Shown here one piece after another: positions 25,905 through 35,470 of a stretch of DNA of 64,000 nucleotides. The notes below the pieces were generated by a model. It had not been told where the DNA came from, ran no database searches, and saw nothing but the letters and a program-made list of their open reading frames with translations. The position numbers and the translations under genes were made by a program. This stretch comes from Pseudomonadota bacterium (GTDB taxonomy: Bacteria; Pseudomonadota; Gammaproteobacteria; Burkholderiales; Burkholderiaceae_C): assembly GCA_020161065.1 (NCBI GenBank), contig JAIUPH010000028.1, forward strand, positions 1 through 64,000, written 5' to 3'. The number at the start of each line of letters is the position of its first letter. Position 1 is the first letter of the stretch.

Positions 25905-28610
25905 ATGTCAGCAGTGCCCGAGTCCGTCGGCGGCGCCGCCGCCAACGACAGCGACGCGCAGGAAACCCGTGAATGGCTGGACGCGCTGCAGGCCGTCATC
26001 GCCAGCGAAGGCGAGGAGCGCGCGCACTACCTGCTGGAATGCCTGATCGAAGAGGCGCGCCAGGCCGGCATCGACATGCCGTACTCGGCCACCACGGCCT
26101 ACGTCAACACCATCGAGCCGGCCGACGAGGAACGCAGCCCCGGCAACCTCGAACTCGAAGGCCGGCTGCGCGCCTACATGCGCTGGAACGCGATGGCGAT
26201 GGTCGTCAAGGCGAACCGGCTCGACCCCGAGGACGGCGGCGACCTCGGCGGCCACATCAGCTCGTTTCAATCGTTGGCCCACATGCTGGCCGCCGGCTTC
26301 AACCACTTCTGGCACGCCGAAAGCCCCGACCACGGCGGCGACCTGCTCTACATCCAGGGCCACAGCGCGCCGGGCATCTACGCGCGCGCCTTCATGGAAG
26401 GCCGGCTGAGCGAAGACCAGCTGCTGCACTTCCGCCAGGAGGTCGGCGGCAAGGGCCTGCCGAGCTACCCGCACCCCAAGCTGATGCCCGAGTTCTGGCA
26501 GTTCCCCACCGTCAGCATGGGCCTCGGGCCGCTGATGGCGATCTACCAGGCGCGCTTCCTGAAGTACCTGCACGCGCGCGGCATTGCCGACACCTCCAAG
26601 CGCAAGGTGTGGGTGTTCTGCGGCGACGGCGAGATGGACGAGCCCGAGAGCCTGGGCGCCATCGGCCTGGCGGCGCGCGAGAAGCTCGACAACCTGGTCT
26701 TCGTGATCAACTGCAACCTGCAGCGCCTGGACGGCCCGGTGCGCGGCAACGGCAAGATCGTGCAGGAGCTCGAAGGCGAGTTCCGCGGCTCGGGCTGGAA
26801 CGTCATCAAGCTGCTGTGGGGCAGCAACTGGGACCCGCTGCTGGCGCGCGACAAGGAAGGTGCGCTGCGCCAGTTGATGATGGACACGCTGGACGGCGAC
26901 TACCAGGCCTTCAAGGCCAACGACGGCGCCTTCGTGCGCAAGAACTTCTTCGGCCGCGATGCGCGCACGCTGGAGCTGGTGGCCAAGCTCAGCGACGCCG
27001 ACGTCTGGAGCCTGCGCCGCGGCGGCCACGACGCGGCCAAGGTCTACGCCGCGTTCCACCGCGCCAACAGCCACCAGGGCCAGCCCAGCGTGCTGCTGGT
27101 GAAGACCGTCAAGGGCTACGGCATGGGCAAGGCGGGCGAGGGCAAGAACACCGCGCACCAGACCAAGAAGCTGTCGGACGACGACATCCGCTACATGCGC
27201 GACCGCTTCAACATCCCCATCCCCGACAGCGAGCTGCCCAAGATCCCGTTCTACCGCCCGGCCGACGACACGCCGGAGATGAAGTACCTGCACGAGCGAC
27301 GTCAGGCGTTGGGCGGCTACCTGCCCAAGCGCCGCACGCGCGCCGACGAGAGCTTCACCGTGCCGGCGCTGGAGAACTTCAAGGCCGTGCTCGAGCCCAC
27401 CGCCGAGGGCCGCGAGATCAGCACCACGCAGGCCTACGTGCGCGTGCTGACGCAATTGCTGCGCGACCAGGCTTTGGGCCCGCGCGTCGTGCCCATCCTC
27501 GTCGACGAAGCGCGCACCTTCGGCATGGAAGGCCTGTTCCGCCAGATCGGCATCTACAACCCCGAAGGCCAGAAGTACACGCCGGTCGACAAGGACCAGG
27601 TCATGTACTACAAGGAGGACAAGGCCGGCCAGATCCTGCAGGAAGGCATCAACGAGCCCGGCGGCATGGCGAGCTGGATCGCCGCGGCGACCTCGTACTC
27701 GACGAACAACCGCATCATGGTGCCGTTCTACATCTACTACTCGATGTTCGGCTTCCAGCGCGTGGGCGATCTGGCCTGGGCCGCCGGCGACATGCAGGCG
27801 CGCGGCTTCCTGCTGGGCGGCACCAGCGGCCGCACCACGCTCAACGGCGAAGGCCTGCAGCACGAGGACGGGCACAGCCACATCCTGGCCGGCACCATTC
27901 CCAACTGCGTGAGCTACGACCCCACCTTCGCGCACGAGGTGGCGGTGATCATCCACCACGGCCTCAAGCGCATGGTGGAGAAGCAGGACAACGTCTTCTA
28001 CTACCTGACGCTGCTCAACGAGAACTACCCGATGCCCGGCCTCACCCCCGGCACCGAGGAGCAGATCATCAAGGGCATGTACCTGCTGCAGGAAGGCGCC
28101 AAGAAGACGCCGCGCGTCAACCTGCTGGGCAGCGGCACCATCCTGCGCGAGAGCATCGCCGCCAGCAAGCTGCTGGAAGACGACTGGGGCGTGGCCGCCA
28201 ACGTCTGGAGCTGCCCCAGCTTCAACGAACTGGCGCGCGAAGGCCAGGACTGCGAGCGCTGGAACCTGCTGCACCCGACGGCCGAGCCGCGCGTGCCTTT
28301 CGTCAGCCAGCAGCTCGGCGGCCACGCCGGGCCGGTGGTGGCCAGCACCGACTACATCAAGGCTTATGTCGAGCAGATCCGCGCCTTCATTCCCAAGGGC
28401 CGCGCCTACAAGGTGCTGGGCACCGACGGCTTCGGCCGCAGCGACTTCCGCAGCAAGCTGCGCGAGCACTTCGAGATCAACCGCCACTACATCGTGGTGG
28501 CCGCGCTGAAGGCGCTGGCCGAGGAAGGCACGGTGCCGGTGGCCAAGGTGGCCGAGGCCATCGCGAAGTACCAGATCGACGCGAACAAGATCAACCCCCT
28601 GTACGCCTGA
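25905..28610 (+). CDS. aceE: pyruvate dehydrogenase E1 component, homodimeric type
   Basis: A 901-residue thiamin-diphosphate enzyme decarboxylating pyruvate and acetylating the lipoyl groups of E2. The ThDP/Mg motif [10 protein letters not shown]... is near residue 245. Other E1 landmarks are [26 protein letters not shown] and HEDGHSH. The length matches the single-chain E1 of proteobacteria. The start ATG at 25905 follows GGAGA by 5 nt. It is the first gene of aceE-aceF-Ntn hydrolase-lpdA. Confidence 0.97.
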   Translation: MSAVPESVGGAAANDSDAQETREWLDALQAVIASEGEERAHYLLECLIEEARQAGIDMPYSATTAYVNTIEPADEERSPGNLELEGRLRAYMRWNAMAMVVKANRLDPEDGGDLGGHISSFQSLAHMLAAGFNHFWHAESPDHGGDLLYIQGHSAPGIYARAFMEGRLSEDQLLHFRQEVGGKGLPSYPHPKLMPEFWQFPTVSMGLGPLMAIYQARFLKYLHARGIADTSKRKVWVFCGDGEMDEPESLGAIGLAAREKLDNLVFVINCNLQRLDGPVRGNGKIVQELEGEFRGSGWNVIKLLWGSNWDPLLARDKEGALRQLMMDTLDGDYQAFKANDGAFVRKNFFGRDARTLELVAKLSDADVWSLRRGGHDAAKVYAAFHRANSHQGQPSVLLVKTVKGYGMGKAGEGKNTAHQTKKLSDDDIRYMRDRFNIPIPDSELPKIPFYRPADDTPEMKYLHERRQALGGYLPKRRTRADESFTVPALENFKAVLEPTAEGREISTTQAYVRVLTQLLRDQALGPRVVPILVDEARTFGMEGLFRQIGIYNPEGQKYTPVDKDQVMYYKEDKAGQILQEGINEPGGMASWIAAATSYSTNNRIMVPFYIYYSMFGFQRVGDLAWAAGDMQARGFLLGGTSGRTTLNGEGLQHEDGHSHILAGTIPNCVSYDPTFAHEVAVIIHHGLKRMVEKQDNVFYYLTLLNENYPMPGLTPGTEEQIIKGMYLLQEGAKKTPRVNLLGSGTILRESIAASKLLEDDWGVAANVWSCPSFNELAREGQDCERWNLLHPTAEPRVPFVSQQLGGHAGPVVASTDYIKAYVEQIRAFIPKGRAYKVLGTDGFGRSDFRSKLREHFEINRHYIVVAALKALAEEGTVPVAKVAEAIAKYQIDANKINPLYA

Positions 28611-28635
28611 AGCGGCAGCACGGAGACAACACGAC

Positions 28636-30336
28636 ATGGCACTGGTGGAAGTGAAGGTCCCGGACATCGGCGACTTCAAGGACGTGGCGGTGATCGAGCT
28701 GCTGGTCAAGCCCGGCGACCGGGTGGCGGCCGAGCAGTCGCTGCTGACGGTGGAAAGCGACAAGGCCTCGATGGAGATCCCGTCGTCGCTGGCCGGCGTG
28801 GTCAAGGAGCTGAAGGTGCAGCTCGGCGACAAGGTCAACCAAGGCAGCGTGATCGCGGTGCTGGAGGCGGCAGAGGCGGCGGAAGTCGCGGAGCCTGCAC
28901 CTGCCCCCGCCGCTGCACCTGCAAGCGCTGCGCCGGCCCCTGCGCCTGCGGCCGCGCCGGTGGCTGCTGCCGCGCCGGCGGCGCCGGCCGCGGGCCCGGT
29001 GCAACTGCTCGTCCCCGACATCGGCGACTTCGCCGAGGTCTCGGTGATCGAGCTGTTCGTCAAGCCCGGCGACACGGTCAAGGTCGAGCAAAGCCTGATC
29101 ACGGTGGAAAGCGACAAGGCGTCGATGGAGATCCCGTCGTCGCACGCCGGCGTGATCCAGGAGATGAAGGTCCAGGTCGGCGACAAGGTGTCCAAGGGCA
29201 GCCTCTTGGCGTTGCTGCAACCCAGCGGCGGCGCGGCGGCCGCACCGGCGCCTGCCGCTGCAGCGGCGCCGGCCTCCGCCCCAGCATCCGCACCCGCACC
29301 CGCATCCACACCGGCCGCGGCGCCTGCATCGACACCCGCACCCGCTGCAGCGCCGGCCCCCGCCGCGCTGCCGGCGCACGAGCCCGGCGCCGCCAAGGGC
29401 GAGCTGCCGCATGCCTCGCCGTCGATCCGCAAGCAGGCGCGCGAGCTGGGCGTGCCGCTGGCCGAGGTGAAGGGCAGCGGGCCCAAGGGCCGCATCCTGA
29501 TCGAGGACCTGCAAGGCTTCGTCAAGCTGGTGATGAGCGGCGCCACGCAGACCGCGGCGCAAAAGGCCAAGGCGCCGGCGGCCGCTGCTGCGGGCGGCAC
29601 GCTGCCGGGCCTGCTGCCGTGGCCGCAGGTCGACTTCACGAAGTTCGGCCCCATCGAGCGCAAGGACCTCAGCCGCATCAAGAAGATCAGCGGCGCCAAC
29701 CTGCACCGCAACTGGGTGTTGATCCCGCACGTCACCAACCACGACGAGTGCGACATCACCGAGCTCGAAGCCTTCCGCGTGCAGCTCAACAAGGAGAACG
29801 AGAAGAGCGGCGTCAAGGTCACCATGCTGGCCTTCATGATCAAGGCGGCCGTGGCGGCGCTGAAGAAGTTCCCCGAGTTCAACGCCAGCCTGGACGGCGA
29901 GCAGCTGGTGCTGAAGAACTACTTCCACATCGGCTTCGCGGCCGACACGCCCAACGGCCTGGTGGTGCCGGTGATCAAGGACGCCGACAAGAAGGGCGTG
30001 CTGCAGATCAGCCAGGAGATGGGCGAGCTGGCCAAGAAGGCGCGCGACGGCAAGCTCAGCCCCGCCGACATGAGCGGCGGCTGCTTCAGCATCAGCAGCC
30101 TGGGCGGCATCGGCGGGCGCTACTTCACGCCCATCATCAACGCGCCCGAGGTCGCCATCATGGGCGTGTGCAAGAGCAGCGTGGAAGCCCAGTGGGACGG
30201 CAAGGCCTTCCAGCCGCGGCTGATGCTGCCCCTGAGCCTGAGCTGGGACCACCGCGTGATCGACGGCGCCGCGGCGGCGCGCTTCAATGCCTACTTCGGC
30301 TCGGTGATGACCGACTTCCGCCGCGTGCTGTTGTGA
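28636..30336 (+). CDS. aceF: dihydrolipoamide acetyltransferase, pyruvate dehydrogenase E2
   Basis: A 566-residue E2 core protein. It carries two lipoyl domains, each with the modified Lys in ESDKAS (Lys43 and the equivalent near residue 163). They are joined by Ala/Pro-rich swinging linkers, the second about 60 residues long. The E3/E1-binding domain ([14 protein letters not shown]..., about 255-290) is followed by the acetyltransferase domain with [12 protein letters not shown] near the C-terminus. It lies 25 nt after aceE. The TGA stop overlaps the next gene's GTG start (GTGA). Confidence 0.97.
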   Translation: MALVEVKVPDIGDFKDVAVIELLVKPGDRVAAEQSLLTVESDKASMEIPSSLAGVVKELKVQLGDKVNQGSVIAVLEAAEAAEVAEPAPAPAAAPASAAPAPAPAAAPVAAAAPAAPAAGPVQLLVPDIGDFAEVSVIELFVKPGDTVKVEQSLITVESDKASMEIPSSHAGVIQEMKVQVGDKVSKGSLLALLQPSGGAAAAPAPAAAAAPASAPASAPAPASTPAAAPASTPAPAAAPAPAALPAHEPGAAKGELPHASPSIRKQARELGVPLAEVKGSGPKGRILIEDLQGFVKLVMSGATQTAAQKAKAPAAAAAGGTLPGLLPWPQVDFTKFGPIERKDLSRIKKISGANLHRNWVLIPHVTNHDECDITELEAFRVQLNKENEKSGVKVTMLAFMIKAAVAALKKFPEFNASLDGEQLVLKNYFHIGFAADTPNGLVVPVIKDADKKGVLQISQEMGELAKKARDGKLSPADMSGGCFSISSLGGIGGRYFTPIINAPEVAIMGVCKSSVEAQWDGKAFQPRLMLPLSLSWDHRVIDGAAAARFNAYFGSVMTDFRRVLL

Positions 30337-30905
30337 GCACCGTCGTGGTCGCCCGCAAGGGCAGCACGGTGGCGATCGGCGCCGATTCGTTGATCACCTT
30401 CGGCGAGATGCGGCTGCCGCACGGCTACGAGGCCAACGCCAAGGTGTTCGAGGTGGGCGGCTCGTGGGTGGGCGCGGTCGGCAGCACGGCGCACTTCCCG
30501 GTGCTGCGCCAGGCGCTCGGCGCCCTGCCGGCCGGCGAGCTGAAGCTGGGTTCGCGCGACGAGGTCTTCGACACCTTCCTGAAGCTGCACCCCACGCTCA
30601 AGGAGCGCTTCTTCCTCAACTCGAAAGAGCATGATTCCGACCCCTACGAGAGCAGCCAGTTCACGATCGTGATCGCCAACCGGCACGGCATCTTCGGCGT
30701 CGAAAGCTACCGCGAGGTGTTCGAGTTCGAGCGCTTCTGGGCCATCGGCTCGGGCCGGCGCTTCGCGCTGGGCGCGATGCACGCGGTGTACGGCAAGGCG
30801 AAGTCGGCGCGCGAGGTGGCCGCCGCCGGCGTCTCGGCCGGCTGCGAGTTCGACACCAATTCGGCGGCCCCGGTGCGGCTGCAGACCCTGAAACTGAAAA
30901 GCTGA
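30333..30905 (+). CDS. proteasome/HslV-fold Ntn hydrolase (betaproteobacterial proteasome homologue-like)
   Basis: A 190-residue protein of the proteasome beta-subunit superfamily. After removal of the initiator Met it starts S1-T2-V-V-V, aligning with the T1-T2 start of HslV. Asp17 is in the canonical place (IGADS), with Lys36 as the Lys33 equivalent after a short insertion. GAVGSTAHF matches the HslV AGFAGGTAD segment, and GSG (Ser139) is the Ser129 equivalent. The C-terminal SAREVA...DTN also matches HslV. The nucleophile would be Ser rather than Thr. It fits the bacterial family called BPH and is not HslV itself, since no hslU partner is present. The GTG start overlaps the aceF stop. lpdA begins 5 nt after its stop, so it is embedded in the pyruvate dehydrogenase operon. 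Its role there is unknown. Confidence 0.83.
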   Translation: MSTVVVARKGSTVAIGADSLITFGEMRLPHGYEANAKVFEVGGSWVGAVGSTAHFPVLRQALGALPAGELKLGSRDEVFDTFLKLHPTLKERFFLNSKEHDSDPYESSQFTIVIANRHGIFGVESYREVFEFERFWAIGSGRRFALGAMHAVYGKAKSAREVAAAGVSAGCEFDTNSAAPVRLQTLKLKS

Positions 30906-30910
30906 GAGAC

Positions 30911-32689
30911 ATGGCCCTGATCGACATCCTCATCCCCGACATCGGCGACTTCAAGGACGTGGCCGTCATCGAAGTGCTGGTCAAGCCCGGCGACAGCGTG
31001 AAGGCCGAGCAGAGCCTGATCACCGTGGAGAGCGACAAGGCGTCGATGGAGATCCCGTCGTCGCATGCCGGCGTCGTCAAGGCGCTGAAGGTGGCGGTGG
31101 GCGACAAGGTGAATCAGGGCAGCGTGGTGCTGGCGTTGGAGACGGCGGAAGCCGCTGCGACCTCTCCCCAACCCTCTCCCCAACCCGCTCCCGCAAGCGG
31201 GCAAGGGGGTCAGGCTCCCGCTCCCGCCCCGCGGGAGAGCGCGGGCGGTGAGGGTGCGGGTGCTGCCGACCTCGACTGCGACCTCCTCGTCCTCGGCGCC
31301 GGCCCCGGCGGCTACTCGGCCGCCTTCCGCGCCGCCGACCTCGGCTTGAAGACCGTGCTGGTCGAGCGTTATCCCACGCTCGGCGGCGTCTGCCTCAACG
31401 TCGGCTGCATTCCCAGCAAGGCGCTGCTGCACGTGGCCGCGGTGATGGACGAGGTGAAGCACTTCGCCGACCTGGGCGTCAGCTTCGGCGCGCCGACGGT
31501 CGATGCCGCCAAGCTACTGGCGCACAAGAACAAGGTGGTGGGCAAGCTCACCGGCGGGCTGGCCGCGATGGCCAAGATGCGCAAGGTGACGGTGGTGCAG
31601 GGCAGCGGCCGCTTCGCCGGCGCGCACCGCTTGAGCGTCGCCATGGCCGACGGCAAGACGCAGACCATCGCCTTCAAGCAGGCCATCATCGCCGCCGGGT
31701 CCGAGGCGGTGAAGCTGCCCTTCCTGCCCGACGATCCGCGCATCGTCACCTCCACCGGCGCGCTGCAGCTGCGCCAGCTGCCACGGCGCATGCTGGTCAT
31801 CGGCGGCGGCATCATCGGCCTGGAGATGGGCACCGTCTACAGCACGCTGGGCGCGCGGCTGGACGTGGTGGAAATGCTCGACGGCCTGATGCAGGGCGCC
31901 GACCGTGACCTCGTCCGGGTCTGGCAGAAGATGAACGCCGCGCGCTTCGACAACATCCGCCTGAAGACCAAGACGGTGGGCGCCGAGGCCACGGCCGACG
32001 GCATCCGCGTGCAGTTCGAGGGCCTCGACGGCAGCAAGAGCGACGGCGTCTACGACCTCGTGCTGCAGGCGGTCGGCCGCCGGCCCAACGGCCGTGCCAT
32101 CGGTGCCGAGCAGGCCGGCGTGGCCGTCGACGAGCGCGGCTTCATTGCGGTGGACGTGCAGATGCGCACCAACGTGCCGCACATCTTCGCCATCGGCGAC
32201 ATCGTCGGCCAGCCGATGCTGGCGCACAAGGCGGTGCACGAGGCGCACGTCGCCGCCGAGGTGGCGGCCGGCGACGCGAAGGCGCAGTTCGACGCCCGCG
32301 TGATTCCCAGCGTCGCCTACACCGACCCCGAGGTGGCCTGGGTCGGCCTCACCGAAGACGAAGCCAAGGCCAAGGGCATCGCCGTCAAGAAGGGCCTGTT
32401 CCCGTGGACGGCGTCGGGCCGCGCCATCGCCAACGGCCGCGACGAAGGCTTCACCAAGCTGCTGTTCGATGCGCGTCCCGATGGCGGCCACCGCATCCTC
32501 GGCGGCGGCATCGTCGGCACCCACGCCGGCGACATGATCGGCGAGGTGGCGCTGGCCATCGAGATGGGCGCCGACGAGGTCGACATCGGCAAGACCATCC
32601 ACCCGCACCCGACGCTGGGCGAGAGCATCGGCATGGCCGCCGAGGCCGCGCACGGCACCTGCACCGACCTGCCGCCGGCGCGCAAGTGA
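30911..32689 (+). CDS. lpdA: dihydrolipoamide dehydrogenase with N-terminal lipoyl domain (E3 of pyruvate dehydrogenase)
   Basis: A 592-residue flavoprotein that reoxidises dihydrolipoyl groups with NAD+. An extra N-terminal lipoyl domain (Lys43 in ESDKAS) nearly duplicates that of aceF. It is joined by a Pro/Gly-rich linker (about 80-120) to the E3 body. The body has GAGPGGYSAA (FAD), the redox-active C-x4-C in GGVCLNVGCIPSK, VIGGGIIGLEMG (NAD), AIGDIVG and the catalytic HPHPTLGE near the C-terminus. The linker is encoded by a palindrome-rich sequence, described separately. Last gene of the operon. Confidence 0.96.
   Translation: MALIDILIPDIGDFKDVAVIEVLVKPGDSVKAEQSLITVESDKASMEIPSSHAGVVKALKVAVGDKVNQGSVVLALETAEAAATSPQPSPQPAPASGQGGQAPAPAPRESAGGEGAGAADLDCDLLVLGAGPGGYSAAFRAADLGLKTVLVERYPTLGGVCLNVGCIPSKALLHVAAVMDEVKHFADLGVSFGAPTVDAAKLLAHKNKVVGKLTGGLAAMAKMRKVTVVQGSGRFAGAHRLSVAMADGKTQTIAFKQAIIAAGSEAVKLPFLPDDPRIVTSTGALQLRQLPRRMLVIGGGIIGLEMGTVYSTLGARLDVVEMLDGLMQGADRDLVRVWQKMNAARFDNIRLKTKTVGAEATADGIRVQFEGLDGSKSDGVYDLVLQAVGRRPNGRAIGAEQAGVAVDERGFIAVDVQMRTNVPHIFAIGDIVGQPMLAHKAVHEAHVAAEVAAGDAKAQFDARVIPSVAYTDPEVAWVGLTEDEAKAKGIAVKKGLFPWTASGRAIANGRDEGFTKLLFDARPDGGHRILGGGIVGTHAGDMIGEVALAIEMGADEVDIGKTIHPHPTLGESIGMAAEAAHGTCTDLPPARK
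31162..31256. repeat. palindrome-rich repeat inside the lpdA linker
   Basis: DNA for the interdomain linker reads as a mosaic. CCTCTCCCCAACCCTCTCCCC leads in, then GCTCCCGCAAGCGGG and GCGGGAGAGCGCGGGCGGTGAGGG close it. This is the pattern of the widespread proteobacterial intergenic repeat built on CTCTCCCGC-AA-GCGGGAG. Here it lies in frame within a coding sequence. Confidence 0.6.
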
Positions 32690-32713
32690 GGCGGCAAGGG
32701 ATGCGGCAAGTGA

Positions 32714-32732
32714 TGCGGCCGATGAGGCCGCA
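32714..32732. terminator. bidirectional hairpin between lpdA and the Nudix gene
   Basis: TGCGGCC-GATGA-GGCCGCA, a perfect 7-bp stem in the 46-bp convergent spacer. There is no T-run, so terminator strength is uncertain. Confidence 0.5.
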
Positions 32733-32735
32733 GCT

Positions 32736-33281
32736 TCAGGCGATGTCGCCCGCGTGCACGTCGAAGCGGCCGCTCTTGCGGTCGTCGAAGTAGTGCTCCA
32801 GCGTGCGGCGCACGGTGCGGAAAGCGATCTCGTCCCAGGGAATCTCGTGCTCGGCGAACAACTGCGCCTCGATGGTCTCGGGGCCGGGCGCGAACTGCGT
32901 GTCGAGCAGCCGCGCCAGGTAGAACAGGTGCACCTGCCCGGCGCGCACCACGTTGAGCACGGTGAACAGCGCGCCCAGTTCGATGTGCGCGCCGGCCTCC
33001 TCGTCGGTCTCGCGCCGCGCGCCGTCGGAGGTGCTTTCGCCCAGTTCCAGAAAGCCCGCCGGCAGCGTCCACAAGCCCTTGCGCGGCTCGATGTTGCGGC
33101 GGCACAGCAGCACCTGGTCGCCCCACGCCGGCACGGTGCCGACCACGTTGATCGGGTTCTCGTAGTGGATCTCGCCGCAGGCGGGGCAGACCGCGCGCTC
33201 GCGGTTGTCGTCGACGGGAACCTGGTAACTCACGGCCGTGCCGCAGACGCGGCAATGCTTGATGCGGCGGGACATGAACAT
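32736..33281 (-). CDS. zinc-ribbon Nudix hydrolase (NudC-like)
   Basis: A 181-residue pyrophosphohydrolase. The N-terminal zinc ribbon has C-x2-C (CRVC) and C-x2-C (CPAC). The Nudix box GFLELGESTSDGARRETDEEAG is near residues 75-97 and contains the metal-binding REx2EE core. Likely substrates are nucleoside diphosphate derivatives such as NADH, though this cannot be resolved from the sequence. A TACACT -10-like box lies about 8 nt before the start, so the mRNA could be nearly leaderless. ATG at 33275 is an alternative start. Confidence 0.87.
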   Translation of the reverse strand: MFMSRRIKHCRVCGTAVSYQVPVDDNRERAVCPACGEIHYENPINVVGTVPAWGDQVLLCRRNIEPRKGLWTLPAGFLELGESTSDGARRETDEEAGAHIELGALFTVLNVVRAGQVHLFYLARLLDTQFAPGPETIEAQLFAEHEIPWDEIAFRTVRRTLEHYFDDRKSGRFDVHAGDIA

Positions 33282-33352
33282 CGGCCCAGTGTAGCGGCGG
33301 CGCTGCGTGGCATGATGGCCGCGCCGCCCAACCGTCCAGCCAGGAGAACCCG

Positions 33353-34045
33353 ATGAGCTTCGTCGTCGCCCCGCCGCCCACCGTGGCGGTTCCCGTCGCC
33401 GGCGGTGGCGCCTTCCCGGTGCACCGCATCTACTGCGTCGGCCGCAACTACGTGGAACACGCGCAGGAAATGGGCTTTTCCGGCCGCGAGCCGCCGTTCT
33501 TCTTCATGAAGCCGGCCGACGCCGCGGTGCCGGTGGTCGACGGCGAGACCGGCCGCATCGAATACCCCAGCCTCACCGGCAACCTGCACCACGAGATCGA
33601 GCTGGTGGTGGCCATCGGCATGGGCGGCCGCGACATCAAGGCCGCCGACGCAGCCCGTCACATCTGGGGTTATGCGGTCGGCCTGGACATGACGCGCCGC
33701 GACCTGCAAAACGAGATGAAGAAGCAGGGCCGCCCCTGGTGCATCGGCAAGGCCTTCGAGCAGGCGGCGCCGATCGGGCCCATCGTGCCGATCGCCAGCA
33801 CCGGCGAGCTGACGCACGGCGCGATCACGCTGGCCGTCAACGGCCAGCCGCGGCAGAAGGGCGACCTCAAGGAGCTGATCTGGAACGTCAACGAGATCAT
33901 CGAGCACCTCAGCGCCGCCTGGACGCTGCAGCCCGGCGACCTGATCTTCACCGGCACCCCCGCTGGCGTGGCCGCGGTGACGCGCGGCGACGTGATGGAA
34001 GGCCGCGTCGAAGGCCTGCCCGAGCTGCGCGTGGCGGTGGCCTGA
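33353..34045 (+). CDS. fumarylacetoacetate hydrolase family protein, fumarylpyruvate hydrolase-like
   Basis: A 230-residue FAH-fold hydrolase. FAH motifs are YCVGRNYVEHAQEMG, PFFFMKPADA, the metal-binding HHEIELVVAIG and TGTPAGVAAV. The close resemblance to the fumarylpyruvate hydrolases of gentisate catabolism (NagK type) and the neighbouring zeta-class transferase suggest the last steps of a gentisate-type aromatic ring-cleavage pathway. The dioxygenase is not in this window. An AGGAG sequence lies 7 nt before the ATG. Confidence 0.88.
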   Translation: MSFVVAPPPTVAVPVAGGGAFPVHRIYCVGRNYVEHAQEMGFSGREPPFFFMKPADAAVPVVDGETGRIEYPSLTGNLHHEIELVVAIGMGGRDIKAADAARHIWGYAVGLDMTRRDLQNEMKKQGRPWCIGKAFEQAAPIGPIVPIASTGELTHGAITLAVNGQPRQKGDLKELIWNVNEIIEHLSAAWTLQPGDLIFTGTPAGVAAVTRGDVMEGRVEGLPELRVAVA

Positions 34046-34064
34046 GCGCGGCGGCCGCATGGCG

Positions 34065-34697
34065 ATGGAACTCTTCAACTACTTCCGCTCCAGCGCCTCG
34101 TACCGCGTGCGCATCGCGCTGGCGCTGAAAGGGCTGGACTACGACTACCGCGCCTTGCAGTTGACGCGCAACGAGCATCTGCAGGAGCCTTACGCCGCCG
34201 TCTCGGCGACGCGCCTGGTGCCAACGCTGGTCGACGACGGCCAGGTGCTGACGCAGTCGCTGGCGATCATCGAGTACCTCGACGAAACCCATCCGCAGCC
34301 GCCGCTGCTGCCGCCCGATGCGGTCGGCCGCGCCCGCGTGCGCGCGCTGGCGCTCGACATCGCCTGCGAGATCCATCCGCTGAACAACCTGCGCGTGCTG
34401 CGCTACCTGGTGGGGCCGCTGAAGGTCAGCGACGACGACAAGAACCGCTGGTACCGCCACTGGGTGGAAACCGGCCTCGACGCGGTGGAGCGCCAGCTCG
34501 CCGCGCGGCCGTCGACCTTCTGCCACGGCGACGCGCCGACGCTGGCCGACTGCACGCTGGTGCCGCAGATCTTCAACGCCCAGCGCTTCGGCTGCCGGCT
34601 GGACCACGTGCCGCAGGTGATGCGCGTGTTCGACGCGTGCATGAAGCTGCCGGCCTTCGAGAACACGCGCCCCGAGGCCTGCCCGGACGCCGCTTGA
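34065..34697 (+). CDS. maleylacetoacetate/maleylpyruvate isomerase (zeta-class glutathione transferase)
   Basis: A 210-residue glutathione-dependent isomerase. The N-terminal thioredoxin-like domain holds the catalytic Ser-Ser motif YFRSSASYRVRIAL, and VPTLVDDG supplies the cis-Pro. The C-terminal helical domain has FCHGDAPTLADCTLVPQIFNA. It converts maleylpyruvate or maleylacetoacetate to the fumaryl isomer, the substrate of the hydrolase encoded 19 nt upstream. An earlier ATG at 34059 would add two residues. Confidence 0.9.
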   Translation: MELFNYFRSSASYRVRIALALKGLDYDYRALQLTRNEHLQEPYAAVSATRLVPTLVDDGQVLTQSLAIIEYLDETHPQPPLLPPDAVGRARVRALALDIACEIHPLNNLRVLRYLVGPLKVSDDDKNRWYRHWVETGLDAVERQLAARPSTFCHGDAPTLADCTLVPQIFNAQRFGCRLDHVPQVMRVFDACMKLPAFENTRPEACPDAA

Positions 34698-34699
34698 GG

Positions 34700-35470
34700 A
34701 TGCCATCCGCAGGGCCCGACGCCGGCCACTGGCTGCGCCCCGATTGGCCGGCGCCCTGCGCCGCGCGCGCGCTGGTCGGCACGCGGCACGGCGGCAGTTT
34801 GCGGCTGGACGCGGCCGACCCGCAGGTGGCCGAGCGCCGCCGCCGCTTTGCCGCCGAACTGGGCGCCGAGCCGACCTGGATGCACCAGGTGCACGGCGTG
34901 CGCGTGCTGCGGCTGAATGCCGAATCGGCCGCGCAGCCGCAGACCGCCGATGCCGCGATCACCCGCACGCCGGGCCTGGCCTGCGCCGTGTTCGCGGCCG
35001 ACTGCCTGCCGGTGCTGCTGAGCAGCGACGACGGCCGCATCGTCGGCGCCGCGCACGCCGGCTGGCGCGGCCTGGCCGCCGGCGTGCTGCAGGCCACCGT
35101 GCAGGCGATGTGCGACGAGGCCGGCTGCGAGCCCGACGCGCTGCAGGCCTGGCTGGGCCCTTGCATCGGCGCGCGGCAGTTCGAGGTGGGCGCCGAGGTG
35201 TTGCAGGCCTTCGGCGCCGATCCCGATGATCACGCCGCCACCGATGCGGCCACCGACGCCGCCTTCGTCCGCCGCGACCGCCCCGACGGCGCCGCGCGCT
35301 GGCTGGCCGATCTGCCGCTGCTGGCGCGCCGGCGCCTGCAGGCCGCCGGCGTGACGCGCATCGGCGGCGGGCACTGGTGCACGGTCGAGCAGCGCTCAGG
35401 CTTCTTTTCGTTCCGCGGCGGCGACCGGCTCGGCCGCTTCGGCGCCGCCATCGCCTGCGCGGCCCCGTGA
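34700..35470 (+). CDS. pgeF: PgeF-type polyphenol oxidoreductase / purine nucleoside phosphorylase-like protein (YfiH family)
   Basis: A 256-residue DUF152/YfiH protein. The metal ligands are seen in HQVHG, FAADCLPVLL (Cys) and AHAGWRGL (His). GPCIGARQFEVG and the C-terminal FFSFRGGDR(L)GRFGA are also diagnostic. Members have been reported as multicopper oxidase-like and as nucleoside phosphorylase/deaminase enzymes; I do not choose between them. The start at 34700 overlaps nothing and lies 3 nt after the isomerase stop, with GAGG just upstream. The 3' 75 bp overlap the opposite-strand gene. Confidence 0.88.
   Translation: MPSAGPDAGHWLRPDWPAPCAARALVGTRHGGSLRLDAADPQVAERRRRFAAELGAEPTWMHQVHGVRVLRLNAESAAQPQTADAAITRTPGLACAVFAADCLPVLLSSDDGRIVGAAHAGWRGLAAGVLQATVQAMCDEAGCEPDALQAWLGPCIGARQFEVGAEVLQAFGADPDDHAATDAATDAAFVRRDRPDGAARWLADLPLLARRRLQAAGVTRIGGGHWCTVEQRSGFFSFRGGDRLGRFGAAIACAAP

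Noticed and set aside
25908..29882. A 1324-codon open frame on the minus strand opposite aceE and aceF
   Set aside because: Shadow reading produced by high-GC codon bias; its residues are low-complexity (Ala/Val/His/Arg) and it is antisense to two unmistakable genes.
30333..30905. HslV peptidase assignment
   Set aside because: Fold and catalytic positions are HslV-like, but there is no hslU neighbour, the nucleophile would be Ser, and the context is pyruvate dehydrogenase; a BPH-type homologue fits better.
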